Below, in pieces: positions 50,075-62,904 of a stretch of DNA of 64,000 nt. The translations under genes and the position numbers were made by a program. Source of the stretch: Holothuria scabra (taxonomy: Eukaryota > Echinodermata > Holothuroidea > Aspidochirotida > Holothuriidae); contig CM074189.1 in the NCBI GenBank assembly GCA_037179385.1, forward strand, positions 27,713,648 through 27,777,647, read 5' to 3'. The notes beneath the pieces are model-generated. The model made no database searches and was not told the DNA's origin. It was given only the letters and a program-made list of their open reading frames with translations. How positions within the stretch are numbered: the first letter of the stretch is position 1; the number at the start of each line of letters is the position of its first letter.

Positions 50075-50270
50075 CTATCTACGAACTGGTATTCAGGTTT
50101 ACGGTAAAACACGCTTTACCGGACAGCTGTTCTCATACGATTAACAATGTCTTAGCGTATTCATTTATAAGCTGTGCCTGCCGCGCTGAAAAGGCATATT
50201 TCTTGTCATTAATAGGCTCACGGACGTCTTTGTAAAGAAGTTTAAGGAAATCTTTATTAATTGTTAGGGA
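50075..50270 (-). repeat. Reverse unit fragment before the polarity flip
   Basis: ATCTACGAACTGGTATTCAG to TTAATTGTTAGGGA corresponds to 46593-46791 in the same orientation. Orientation changes at 50270/50271. Confidence 0.8.
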
Positions 50271-50952
50271 TTTAGTCACGCCGGCACCGTGCAGTACATG
50301 ATATCTATAAAGTATTTCTAAACAGGCTTAAAAACGATGTTGTAATTCACCGAGAGTGGTTGTAGCAAACTACTACATGAATGTAACGTTCGAACCATAT
50401 ATAAATACACTATCGAATGTCAAAGTCTTCCTGTTGAAGAAATTTGGCGTTCGTTGGGAAACGAAAGGGTCCCTTGCGCACTAACATAAATAGACTTGCT
50501 GGAGGCTTGAATTTTACATTTAAAAGAGAGAGAAAATTTCACCTTCAAAGTAATCATATATAAGAAGGCAATTGGCCTATGTTCATAAACTCGATTTCTA
50601 GTCCCTATCCGCATACATTAATGGTAAGATAAGATTAAATAGTCTATATCCCTAACATTTAGTAAGGATTTATTTAAACTTCTTTACAAAGTCGTCCGTG
50701 AGCCTATTAATGAAAAGAAATATGCCTACTCAGCGCGGCAGGCACAACTTATAAAAGAATACGTTAGTACATTGCTAATCGTATGACAACAGCTGTCCGG
50801 CAAAGCGTGTAAGTTGCCGTTAACCTAAATACCAGTTCGTAGATATCGATGTACGGTAGCTAATATAGACCATTTAAAAGAATCAGCATTGAAGCCATTG
50901 ATATTTTTCAGTCTTACAGTATGTGGGACTAATATGTTGAAGTACCCGTGGC
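50271..50952 (+). repeat. Direct composite unit D0 (deleted, 682 bp)
   Basis: It starts TTTAGTCACGCCGGCAC like the other direct units, but skips about 1.5 kb between AACGTTCGA (50392) and ACCATATATAAA (50393 onward). It then rejoins the common sequence. Confidence 0.85.
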
Positions 50953-53147
50953 TTTAGTCACGCCGGCACTGTGCAGTACACGATATCTATAAAGTACTTC
51001 TAAACAGGCTTAAAAACGGTTTTTTAATTCACCGAGAGTGGTTGTAGCAAACTACTAAATGAATGTAACGTTCGATTTGGCAATCCGGCATCACATTCGC
51101 TTTTGAGAAAAACACCCACTGGGTTCTTTATTCACAGAAAACATGAAATCTTAAACCAAGAACCTTCTTGCTAAGATGCTTCCGTATGATGCAGCACGCG
51201 GATGCCTTTTCGGTCAACAACAATGTATGAAAAGTGACCTTTCACCGTTTCCGAGGAACCCGTCATGCTATGGGGCGGAGTCAATCAGTAATAGGCTACT
51301 GGCCCATTTATAAACTAATCCGAGCAGCTAGTCAAGTCGGCCATTATTTGGATCATCAGGATTAAATCCTCTCCATTTTAGTTCTCCAATTAACCCGCTT
51401 ACACTGTCCTCAGTCTTCAGTGAAATTGAGGGATCCGAGAGGAATTTCCTACCACTGATACAGGCTTTTAAAAGAAATCGATTAAAGCCGCACTTTTTTT
51501 TCGAATAAGCCTAGCCTACAATCACTCGACTCTTCAGATTCGTAGTGTATTGATCCGTCAAGACTTATCACACTTTACTCACTTTGTGAAGATTCGAGAG
51601 AGGTTTTCCTTGGGTAATAGGATAAGACTGTGGGGAAAGTGCCTGATATTAACGAGTACGGTAACTAAGCAGATGGGAACGTGCCATATATCGTTCCGTA
51701 CTTTCGGTTTTTTTAATATCGAAATTACTTCAAGGATAAATCTTTTAACCCAAGACATCAACAGTTCCAATTCTCCTAACCCGTATGCTAACGCCCGCCC
51801 ACCAGTCCCCACAACTGTCTTAAATTCATTCTTATCCAGAAACAAAAAATCTCAGGTTAGTTTCAAGATAGTATACAAGATTTAATGTATAATCAGGACA
51901 CCCTCACGCAGCCAGTCAGTCGGTGCAGTACATGGTAAATCAGACCGGAGCTATAGTATACTTTGCATGTTTTCTTATTTTACTGTCAATCAAAGAGTTA
52001 CTATGCCAATTGAGTATTTCTGAAGACTACTAAACAAATTGTAGTTTAGGGTGCGAGTTATCTGCCTTTAAATTGGCAATTATACTAGTTCTGTAAATAT
52101 TTATTTTCTTCTCTCTTTTTGAAATATGAAGAGAAGAATAGAATTTCACGAAATTTCGCGTTCAAAACAAAAGAAAGAACTGTATTTTCTATTGAAAATC
52201 CTGAATTCACTTCATTGGAGTGTGTATTCAGTCCATAATTAGTTAAAATTCACTCTAGGAAGGGTAAAATACACACAAAAAGAGTGAAATTACACTCTTT
52301 AACGAGTGCTGGCAGGGTTCACTCTGTTTAAAGGGTGGTCCCTGTGTGCACTCAATCAAGGGTGAAACTTGAAGTTCGCTCTTTTGGAGTAAATTTCCAC
52401 TCCCTTTGAGTAAACGATAATTTTTAACCTTCCAACCAGTGAAATTTTCCTTTTCCTTTATCTTTAGAGCCCTCTCTGTACATTCGGTTGGAAGAGCAAC
52501 TTGCATTTTTTGCAGCCAGCATATCTAGTACTCGCACTGAGTGGCGCGTCTTTGCGCAGGTATACAACGCGAAAGACCCACAACGTTACTTAGACTCAAC
52601 AACACCATATATAAGTACAATATCGTATGTCAAAGTCTTGCTGTTGAAGAAATTTGGCGTTCCTTGGGAAACGAAAGGGTCCCTCGCGCACTAATATAAA
52701 TAGACTTGCTGGAGGCTTGAGTTTTACATTTAAAAGAGAGAGAAAATTTCACCTTCAAAGTAATCACATAAAAGAAGGCAATATGTTCATAAATTCGATT
52801 TCTTGTCCCTATCCGCACGCATTAATGGTAAGACAAGAGTAAATATCCCTTACAATTAATAAAGGTTTCTTTAAACTTCTTTGCAAAGACGTCCGTGAGC
52901 CTATTAATAACAAGAAATACGCCTACTCAGCGCGGCAGGCACAACTTATAAAAGAATACGTTAGTACATTGCTAATCGTATGACAACAGCTGTCCGGCAA
53001 AGCGTGTTTTGTGGTAAACCTAAATACCAGTTCGTAGATATCGATGTACGGTAGCTAATATAGACCATTTAAAAGAATCAGCATTGAAGCCATTGATATT
53101 TTTCAGTCTTACAGTATATGGGACTAATATGTTGAAGTACCCGTGGC
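50953..53147 (+). repeat. Direct composite unit D1 (2195 bp, subtype A)
   Basis: A full unit. In order it has a GTGGCTTTAGTCAC hairpin, a promoter-like CpG-richer segment around GCTATGGGGCGGAGTCAATC, a diverged MITE A (about 51730-52070), and a GAGTGAAATT-rich segment (about 52190-52470). It ends with an ORF region (52488-52694, 68 codons) containing CATATATAAGTAC. No part matches a histone, 5S, snRNA or rRNA gene. The 68-codon frame (RVFAQVYNAKDPQRYLDST) is not a family I know. Confidence 0.85.
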
Positions 53148-55443
53148 TTTAGTCACGCCGGCACTGTGCAGTACATGATATCTATAAAGTACTTCTAAAC
53201 AGGCTTAAAACGATTTTTTAATTCACCGAGAGTGGTTGTAGCAAACTACTAAATGAATGTAACGTTCGATTTGGCCATCCTGCATCACATTCGCTTTTGA
53301 GAAAAACACCCACCGGGTTCTTTATTCACAGAAAACATGAAATCTCAAATCAAGAACCTTCTTGCTAAGATGCTGCCGTATGATGCAGCACCCGGATGCC
53401 TCTTCGGACAACAACAATGTATGAAAAGTGACCTTACACCGTTTCCGAGGAACCCGTCATGCTATGGGGCGGAGTCAATCAGTAATAGGCTCCTGGCCCA
53501 TGTATAAACTAATCCGAGCAGCTAGTCAAGTCCGCCATAATTTGGTTCATCATCATTCCATCAGGAATCACTTGAGAATTTCTAAGGACTACTAAATAAA
53601 TTGTTGTTTAGGGTGCGAGTTATCTGCCTTTACATTAGCATTACTAGTTCTGTAAATATTTATTTCCTCCATTTTAGTTCTCCAACCCGCTTACACTGTC
53701 CTCTTCAGTGAAATTGAGGGATCCGAGAGGAATTTTAGTGTTCAGCCTTCCACTGATACAGGCTTTTAAAAGGAATCGATTAAAGCCGCACTTTTGTTCG
53801 AATAAGCCCAGCCTACAATCACTCGCCGACTCTTCAGATTCGTAGTGCATTGATCCGTCAAGACTTATCACACTTTACTCACTTTGTGAAGATTCGGGAG
53901 AGATTTTCCTTGGGTAAGTGGATAAGACTGTGGGGAAAGTGCCTGATATTAACGAGTACGGTAACTAAGCAGATGGGAACGTACCATATATCGTTCCGTA
54001 CTTTCGTTTTTTTTTTTAATATCGAAATTACTTCAAGGATAAATCTTCTCATCCAAGACATCAACAGTTCCGATTCTACTAACCCGTTTACTTACGCCCG
54101 CCCACCTCCCCACAACTTTCTTTAATTCATTCTTATCCAGAAACAAAAAATCTCAGATTAGTTTCAAGATAGTATGCAAGATTTAATGTATAATCAGGAC
54201 ACCCTCACGCAGCCAGTCAGTTAGGGCAGTAGATGGTAAGTAAGACCGGAGCTATAGTATACTTTGCATGTTTTCTTATTTTACTGTCAATCAAAGAGTT
54301 ACTATGCCAATTGAGAATTTCTAAAGACTACTAAACAAATTGTAGTTTAGGGTGCGAGTTATCTGCCTTTAAATTAGCATTACTGGTTCTGTAAATATTC
54401 ATTTCCTTCTCTCTATTTGAAATATGAAGAGAAGAAAAGAATTTCACGAAATTTCGCCCTCAAAACAAAAGAAAGAGCTGTATTTTCTATTGAAAATCCT
54501 GAATTCACTTCATTGGAGTGTGTATTCAGTCCATGATTAGTTAAAGTTCACTCTAGGAAGGGTACAATTCACACAAAAAGAGTAAAATTACACTCTTTAA
54601 CGAGTGCTGGCAGGGATCACTCTGTTTAAAGGGTGGTCCCTGTGTGCACTCAATCAAGGGTGAAACTTGAAGTTCGCTCTTTTGGAGTAAATTTCCACAC
54701 CCTTTGAGTAAACTATAATTTTTAACCTTCCAACCAGTGAAATTTCATTTTTCTTTTATCTTTAGAGCCCTCTGTAAATTCGGTTGGAAGAGCAACTTGC
54801 ATTTTTTGCAGCCAGCATATCTAGTACTCGCACTGAGTGGCGCGTCTTTGCGCAGGTATACAACGCGAAAGACCCACAACGTTACTTAGACTCAACAAAA
54901 CCATATATAAGTACAATATCGTATGTCAAAGTCTTGCTGTTGAAGAAATTTGGCGTTCCTTGGGAAACGAAAGGGTCCCTCGCGCACTAACATAAATAGA
55001 CTTGCTGGAGGCTTGAGTTTTACATTTAAAAGAGAGAGAAAATTTCACCTTCAAAGTAATCACATAAAAGAAGGCAATATGTTCATAAATTCGATTTCTT
55101 GTCCCTATCCGCACGCATTAATGGTAAGACAAGAGTAAATATCCCTTACAATTAATAAAGGTTTCTTTAAACTTCTTTGCAAAGACGTCCGTGAGCCTAT
55201 TAATAACAAGAAATACGCCTACTCAGCGCGGCAGGCACAACTTATAAAAGAATACGTTAGTACATTGCTAATCGTATGACAACAGCTGTCCGGCAAAGCG
55301 TGTTTTGTGGTAAACCTAAATACCAGTTCGTAGATATCGATGTACGGTAGCTAATATAGACCATTTAAAAGAATCAGCATTGAAGCCATTGATATTTTTC
55401 AGTCTTACAGTATATGGGACTAATATGTTGAAGTACCCGTGGC
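53148..55443 (+). repeat. Direct composite unit D2 (2296 bp, subtype B)
   Basis: Nearly identical to D1 but with an extra segment of about 95 bp (53573-53668) that repeats the right part of MITE A. It has the subtype-B variants CACCCGG and GGCCATCCTGC. The 68-codon frame is intact at 54784-54990. Confidence 0.85.
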
Positions 55444-57750
55444 TTTAGTCACGCCGGCACTGTGCAGTACATGATATCTATAAAGTACTTCTAAACAGGC
55501 TTAAAACGATTTTTTAATTCACCGAGAGTGGTTGTAGCAAACTACTAAATGAATGTAACGTTCGATTTGGCCATCCTGCATCACATTCGCTTTTGAGAAA
55601 AACACCCACCGGGTTCTTTATTCACAGAAAACATGAAATCTCAAATCAAGAACCTTCTTGCTAAGATACTTCCCTATGATGCAGCACCCGGATGCCTTTT
55701 CGGTCAACAACAATGTATGAAAAGTGACCTTTCACCGTTTCCGAGGAACCCGTCATGCTTTGGGGCGGAGTCAATCAGTAATAGGCTACTGGCCCATGTA
55801 TAAACTAATCCGAGCAGCTAGTCAAGTCCGCCATAATTTGGTTCATCATGAATTTTGGTTCATCATCATTCCATCAGGAATCACTTGAGAATTTCTAAAG
55901 ACTACTAAAAAAATTGTTGTTAAGGGTTCGAGTTATCTGCCTTTAAATTAGCATTACTAGTTCTGTAAATATTTATTTCCTCCATCTTAGTTCTCCAACC
56001 CGCTTACACTGTCCTCTTCAGTGAAATTGAGGGATCCGAGAGGAATTTTAGTGTTCAACCTTCCACGGATACAGGCTTTTAAAAGGAATCGATTAAAGCC
56101 GCACTTTTGTTCGAATAAGCCCAGCCTACAATCACTCGACTCTTCAGATTCGTAGTGCATTGATCCGTCAAGACTTATCACACTTTACTCACTTTGTGAA
56201 GATTCGGGAGAGATTTTCCTTGGGTAAGTGGATAAGACTGTGGGGAAAGTGCCTGATATTAACGAGTACGGTAACTAAGCAGATGGGAACGTGCCATATA
56301 TCGTTCCGTACTTTCGTTTTTTTTAATATCGAAATTACTTCAAGGATAAATCTTCTCATCCAAGACATCAACAGTTCCGATTCTACTAACCCGTTTACTT
56401 ACGCCCGCCCACCTCCCCACAACTTTCTTTAATTCATTCTTATCCAGAAACAAAAAATCTCAGGTTAGTTTCAAGATAGTATGCAAGATTTAATGTATTA
56501 TCAGGACACCCTCACGCAGCCAGTCAGTTAGGGCAGTACATGGTAAGTAAGACCGGAGCTATAGTATACTTTGCATGTTTTCTTATTTTACTGTCAATCA
56601 AAGAGTTACTATGCCAATTGAGAATTTCTAAAGACTACTAAACAAATTGTAGTTTAGGGTGCGAGTTATCTGCCTTTAAATTAGCATTACTAGTTCTGTA
56701 AATATTTATTTCCTTCTCTCTATTTGAAATATGAAGAGAAGAAAAGAATTTCACGAAATTTCGCGCTCAAAACAAAAGAAAGAACTGTATTTTCTATTGA
56801 AAATCCTGAATTCACTTCATTGGAGTGTGTATTCAGTCCATGATTAGTTTAAGTTCACTCCAGGAAGGGTACAATTCACACAAAAAGAGTAAAATTACAC
56901 TCTTTAACGAGTGCTGGCAGGGATCACTATGTTTAAAGGGTGGTCCCTGTGTGCACTCAATCAAGGGTGAAACTTGAAGTTCGCTCTTTTGGAGTAAATT
57001 TCCACACCCTTTGAGTAAACTATAATTTTTAACCTTCCAACCAGTGAAATTTCACTTTTCTTTTATCTTTAGAGGCCTCTGTAAATTCGGTTGGAAGAGC
57101 AGCTTGCATTTTTTGCAGCCAGCATATCTAGTACTCGCACTGAGTGGCGCGTCTTTGCGCAGGTATACAACGCGAAAGACCCACAACGTTACTTAGACTC
57201 AACAAAACCATATATAAGTACAATATCGTATGTCAAAGTCTTGCTGTTGAAGAAATTTGGCGTTCCTTGGGAAACGAAAGGGTCCCTCGCGCACTAATAT
57301 AAATAGACTTGCTGGAGGCTTGAATTTTACATTTAAAAGAGAGAGAAAATTTCACCTTCAAAGTAATCACATAAAAGAAGGCAATATGTTCATAAATTCG
57401 ATTTCTTGTCCCTATCCGCACGCATTAATGGTAAGACAAGAGTAAATATCCCTTACAATTAATAAAGGTTTCTATAAACTTCTTTGCAAAGACGTCCGTG
57501 AGCCTATTAATAACAAGAAATATGCCTACTCAGCGCGGCAGGCACAACTTATAAAAGAATACGTTAGTACATTGCTAATCGTATGACAACAGCTGTCCTG
57601 CAAAGCGTGTTTTGTCGTAAACCTAAATACCAGTTCGTAGATATCGATGTACGGTAGCTAATATAGACCATTTAAAAGAATCAGCATTGAAGCCATTGAT
57701 ATTTTTCAGTCTTACAGTATATGGGACTAATATGTTGAAGTACCCGTGGC
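55444..57750 (+). repeat. Direct composite unit D3 (2307 bp, subtype B)
   Basis: Shares the extra segment (55889-55981) and the CACCCGG and GGCCATCCTGC variants with D2. A further short ATTTTGGTTCATCATCA duplication is present near 55850. The 68-codon frame is intact at 57091-57297. Confidence 0.85.
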
Positions 57751-59933
57751 TTTAGTCACGCCGGCACTGTGCAGTACATGATATCTATAAAGTACTTCTA
57801 AACAGGCTTAAAACGATTTTTTAATTCACCGAGAGTGGTTGTAGCAAACTACTAAATGAATGTAACGTTCGATTTGGCAATCCGGCATCACATTCGCTTT
57901 TGAGAAAAACACCCACCGGGTTCTTTATTCACAGAAAACATGAAATCTTAAATCAAGAACCTTCTTGCTAAGATGCTGCCGTATGATGCAGCACGCGGAT
58001 GCCTTTTCGGTCAACAACAATGTATGAAAAGTGACCTTTCACCGTTTCCGAGGAACCCGTCATGCTATGGGCGGAGTCAATCAGTAATAGGCTATTGTCT
58101 CATGTATAAACTAATCCGAGCAGCTAGTCAAGTCGGCCATTATTTGGTTCATCAGGATTAAATCCCCTCCATTTTAGTTCTCCAATTAACCCGCTTACAC
58201 TGTCCTCTTCAGTGAAATTGAGGGATCCGAGAGGAATTTCCTACCACTGATACAGGCTTTTTAAAAGAAATCGATTAAAGCCACACTTTTGTTCGAATAA
58301 GCCCAGCCTTCAATCACTCGACTCTTCAGATTCGTAGTGCATTGATCCGTCAAGACTTATCACACTCTACTCACTTTGTGAAGATTCGAGAGAGGTTTTC
58401 CTTGGGTAAGTGGATAAGACTGTGGGGAAAGTGCCTGATATTAACGAGTACGGTAACTAAGCAGATGGGACGTGCCATATATCGTTCCGTACTTTCGGTT
58501 TTTTAATATCGAAACTACTTCAAGGATAAATCTTTTAACCCAAGACATCAACAGTTCCAATTCTCCTTACCCGTAGGCTAACGCCCGCCCACCAGTCCCC
58601 ACCACTGTTTTAAATTCATTCTTATCCAGAAACAAAAAATCTCAGGTTAGTTTCAAGATAGTATGCAAGATTTAATGTATAATCAGGACACCCTCACGCA
58701 GCCAGTCAGTCAGTGCAGTACATGGTAAGTAAGACCGGAGCTATAGTATACTTTGCATGTTTTCTTATTCTACTGTCAATCAAATAGTTACTATGCCAAT
58801 TGAGTATTTCTAAAGACTACGAAACAAATTGTAGTTTAGGGTGCGAGTTGTCTGCCTTTAAATTAGCATTACTAGTTCTGTAAATATTTATTTCCTTCTC
58901 TCTATTTGAAATATGAAAAGAAGAATAGAATTTCACGAAATTTCGCGCTCAAAACAAAAGAAAGAACTGTATTTTCAATTGAAAATCCTGAATTCACTTC
59001 ATTGGAGTGTGTATTCAGTCCATAATTAGTTAAAATTCACTCTAGCAAGGGTAAAATACACACAAAAAGGGTGAAATTACACTCTTTAACGAGTGCTGGC
59101 AGGGATCACTTTGTTTAAAGGGTGGTCCCTGTGTGCACTCAATCAAGGGTGAAACTTGAAGTTCGCTCTTTTGGAGTAAATTTCCACTCCCTTTGAGTAA
59201 ACTATAATTTTTAACCTTCCAACCAGTGAAATTTCACTTTTCCTTTATCTTTAGAGCCCTCTCTGTACATTCGGTTGGAAGAGCAACTTGCATTTTTTGC
59301 AGCCAGCATATCTAGTACTCGCATTGAGTGGCGCGTCTTTGCGCAGGTATACAACGCGAAAGACCCACAACGTTACTTAGACTCAACAAAACCATATATA
59401 AGTACAATATCGTATGTCAAAGTCTTGCTGTTGAAGAAATTTGGCGTTCGTTGGGAAACGAAAGTGTTACTCGCGCACTAACATAAATAGACTTGCTGGA
59501 GGCTTGAATTTTACTTTTAAAAGAGAGAGAAAATTTGACCTTCAAAGTAATCACATATAAGAAGGCAATATGTTCATAAACTCGATTTTTTGTCCCTATC
59601 CGCATACATTAATGGTAAGACAAGAGTAAATATTCCTTACAATTAATAAAGTTTCTTTAAACTTCTTTACAAAGACGTCCGTGAGCCTATTAATAACAAG
59701 AAATATGCCTACTCAGCGCGGCAGGCACAACTTTTAAAAGAATACGTTAGTACATTTCTAACCGTATGATAACAGCTGTCCGGCAAAGCGTGTTTTGTGG
59801 TAAACCTAAATACCAGTTCGTAGATATCGATGTACGGTAGCCAATATAGACCATTTAAAAGAATCAGCATTGAAGCCATTGATATTTTTCAGTCTTACAG
59901 TATATGGGACTAATATGTTGAAGTACCCGTGGC
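57751..59933 (+). repeat. Direct composite unit D4 (2183 bp, subtype A)
   Basis: Lacks the extra segment and carries the CACGCGG and GGCAATCCGGC variants like D1. The 68-codon frame at 59275-59481 is intact with a few substitutions. Confidence 0.85.
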
Positions 59934-61862
59934 TTTAGTCACGCCGGCACTGTGCAGTACATGATATCTATAAAGTACTTCTAAACAGGCTTAAAAACGA
60001 TGTTTTAATTCACCGAGTATGGTTGTAGCAAACTACTAAATGAATGTAACGTTCGATTTGGCAATCCGGCATCACATTCGCTTTTGAGAAAAACACCCAC
60101 AGAAAACATGAAAACTTAAATCAAGAACCTTCTTGCTAGGATACTTCCGTATGATGCAGCACGCGGATGCCTCTTCGGTCAACAACAATGTATGAAAAGT
60201 GATCTTTCACCGTTTCCGTGGAACCCGTCATGTTATGGGGCGGTGTCAATCAGTAATTGGCTACTGGCCCATTTATAAACGAATCCGAGCAGCTAGTCAA
60301 GTCGGCCATTATTTGGTTTATCAGCCTTAAATCCTCTCCACTTTAGTTCTCCACTGACCCGCTTAAACTGTCCTCTTCAGTGAAATTGACGGATCCGAGA
60401 GACATTTTAGTGTTAAACCTTCCATTGATACAGGTTTTTAAAGAAATCAAATGATTAAAGCCGCAGTTTTGTTCGAATAAGCTCAGCCTACGATAACCCA
60501 ACTAATTCAGATTCGTAGTGTATCCGTCAAGATCCGTCAAGACTTATCACACTTAACTCACTTTGTGAAGATTCGGGAGAGGTTTTCCTTAGGTAAGTGG
60601 ATAAGACTGTGGGGAAGGTGCCTGATATAAACGAGTACGGTAACTAAGCAGATGGGAACGTGCCATATATCGTTCCGGGCTCAAGGTTTTTGTAGTGTGG
60701 AAATTACTTCAAGGATAAACATCAACAGTTCCAATTCTCCTAACCCATTTACTTACGCCCGCCCACCTCCCAACATCTGTCTTAAACTCATTCTTATCCA
60801 GAAACAAACAAACAAAAAAAAAACTCTTGTTATAGTTTCAAGGCTATAGTATGCAAGATTTAATGTATATTCCGGACACTATCATGCGGCCAGTCAGTCA
60901 GTGCAGTACATGGTAAGTAAGATCGGAGCTATAGTATACTCTGCATTTTTTTTATTTTTTCATTGTACTGTCAATCAAAGAGTTACTATGCCAATTGAGA
61001 ATTTATTAAGACTACATAAAATGGAGTTTAGGGTGCGTGTTATCTGTCTTTAAATTAGCAATACTAGTTCTGTAAATATTTATTTCCTTCTCTCTATCAG
61101 TCTATTTGAAATATGAAGAGAAGAAAAGAATTTGACGAAATTTCGCTCTCAAAACAAAAGAAAGAACTGTATTCTCTATTGTAAATCCTGAATTCACTTC
61201 ATTGGAGTGTGTATTTTCTCCATGATTAGTTAAAATCACTCTAGAAAGGGTACAACTCACACAAAAAGAGTGGAATTACACTCTTTAACGAGTGCTGGCA
61301 GGGATCACTCTATTTTAAGGGTGGTCACTGTGTGCACTCCATCAAGGGTGAAACTTGAAGTTCGCTCTTTTGGAGTAAATTTCCACTCCCTTTGAGTAAA
61401 CTGTATAATTTTTACCCTTCCAACCAGTGAAATTTCACTTTTTTTTATTTTTTTTTTATTTTTAGAGTCTTCTGTATATTAGGTTGGAAGAGCAACTTGA
61501 ACTTTTTGCAGCCAGCATATCTAGTACTCGCACTGAAAGGCCGGCGTCTTTGCGCAGGGATACCGACGCGAAAGACCCCCAACGTTACCTACACTCTAAA
61601 AACGAAAAAGTGTTGTGTAGAATTTACACAACATTGTGTGACTAGTCCACCAATCAACAATTGTGTAGAAAGTACACATGGTTGTGTAATATATTTACAC
61701 AACATGTGTATAAATTACACAGTGTTGTGTAACTTCTACACGTTGTGTAAATTTTTTACACAACCATGTGCACTTTCTACACATTTGTTGATTGGTGGAC
61801 TAGTCACACAATGTTGTATAAATTCTACACAACATTTTTTAGAGTGTAGACTCGGCAAAACC
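59934..61862 (+). repeat. Direct composite unit D5 (truncated, subtype A, diverged)
   Basis: More diverged than D1-D4 and cut off at CGGCAAAACC (61862). The equivalent of the 68-codon frame is disrupted by the MITE at 61592-61846. Its variants are of subtype A. Confidence 0.82.
61592..61846. mobile_element. Foldback MITE family C (255 bp), TA target duplication
   Basis: Almost the whole element is an inverted repeat, with arms over 100 bp. Both ends read CACTCTAAAAA inward and both arms carry ATTGTGTGACTAGTCCACCA. It is flanked by TA (61590-61591, 61847-61848). The four sibling units read CGTTACTTAGACTC at this position, so the insertion site is TA and the boundaries are exact. The same terminus opens the array at 8591. 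Confidence 0.92.
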
Positions 61863-62172
61863 AGTGATCCATGCAAGCACTCGTTAATGAGTGTTATTTC
61901 ACTCTTTTTGTGTGAGTTGCACACAGGGACCACCCATAAAACAGAGTGATCCTTGCAAGCACTCGTTCAGTCGTTAAAGAGTGTAATTTCACTCTTCTTG
62001 TGTGAACTGCACCCTTCCTGCAGTGAATTTAACTTTATGGCCGGGGTGAGTAAACAATCCAATAAAGTGAATTCAGGATTTTCAATAGAGAATACAGTTC
62101 TTTCTTTTGTTTTTGGCGTGAAATTTCGTGAAATAATATTCTTCTCTTCATATTTCAAATAGAGAGAAGGGG
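61863..62172 (-). repeat. Reverse fragment closing the array
   Basis: The GAGTGAAATT-rich part of the unit returns in reverse orientation, ending AAATAGAGAGAAGGGG. Inside, a segment of about 80 bp is duplicated (GTGATCCATGCAAGCACTCG near 61865 and GTGATCCTTGCAAGCACTCG near 61946). Confidence 0.8.
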
Positions 62173-62904
62173 CAGTGGCGTAGCTACTGGGGGGGGGGCA
62201 GGGGGGGGGGCAAGTTGCCCCCCTCCCGAAAAATTATTTGGGGAAATTTGATGAAATTGGGGAAATTTGATCAAACTATATGCCCTTTTCCTATTTCTCA
62301 AAATTTTTGTTAGAATCATAATTGTGAGACATTTCTTATACATAATTCGAATTTCCATGCAACAAATTTACCTTGGAGTAGTCTATGTTTACTCGAAGAA
62401 CTTCACCCACATTTCGTCAGTGTCGCATGAACCGTCCCGACTCGCGTTCCACAGAAATGTCCTCGTCGCGCAGCAGATTTAATGTCGTCTTGTTTACGCG
62501 CGGGGGCCCGATCAGTCCATTCCAGTGCACAGGAAGCTGTTCTTCAGGAATTTAACAACAGCTGATACAGTACAACTAACACTGAAATGCTGTAAACCCG
62601 ATATATATGATAACCTTGTACCGGCTTATGATATTCTGCGAAACGATACCAAACAAAACAAAAATTAGTTTAGGCTACCCATGGAATAGGAAACTATAAC
62701 GGATAAGGGGGGAGGGGGCAAAAATCAATCGGTCAAAGTAGGCCTATGTACATATTTTTTGCTCTGTTTCGCAAAATATCATTAGCGTGGTGGGGTATTG
62801 CTATTCTGCGAAACGAAATGAAACAAATAGTTCTAGGCCTACCCAGAAAACATAAAGCACACTAAGGGCTTATGATATTCTGCGAAACGAAACGAAAAGT
62901 TTCA
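62173..62904 (+). other. hAT-like left end, then non-coding DNA
   Basis: CAGTGGCGTAGCTACTGGGG at 62173 with G and C runs is a typical hAT-derivative start; its right end is not identified. GATATTCTGCGAAACGA-like words recur at about 62630, 62801 and 62876. No gene is recognised. Confidence 0.45.

Noticed and set aside
50953..61862. Array considered as a tandem RNA or histone gene cluster
   Set aside because: No 5S, U1/U2/U5/U6, rRNA or histone sequence is recognisable in the unit; the content is MITE-derived.
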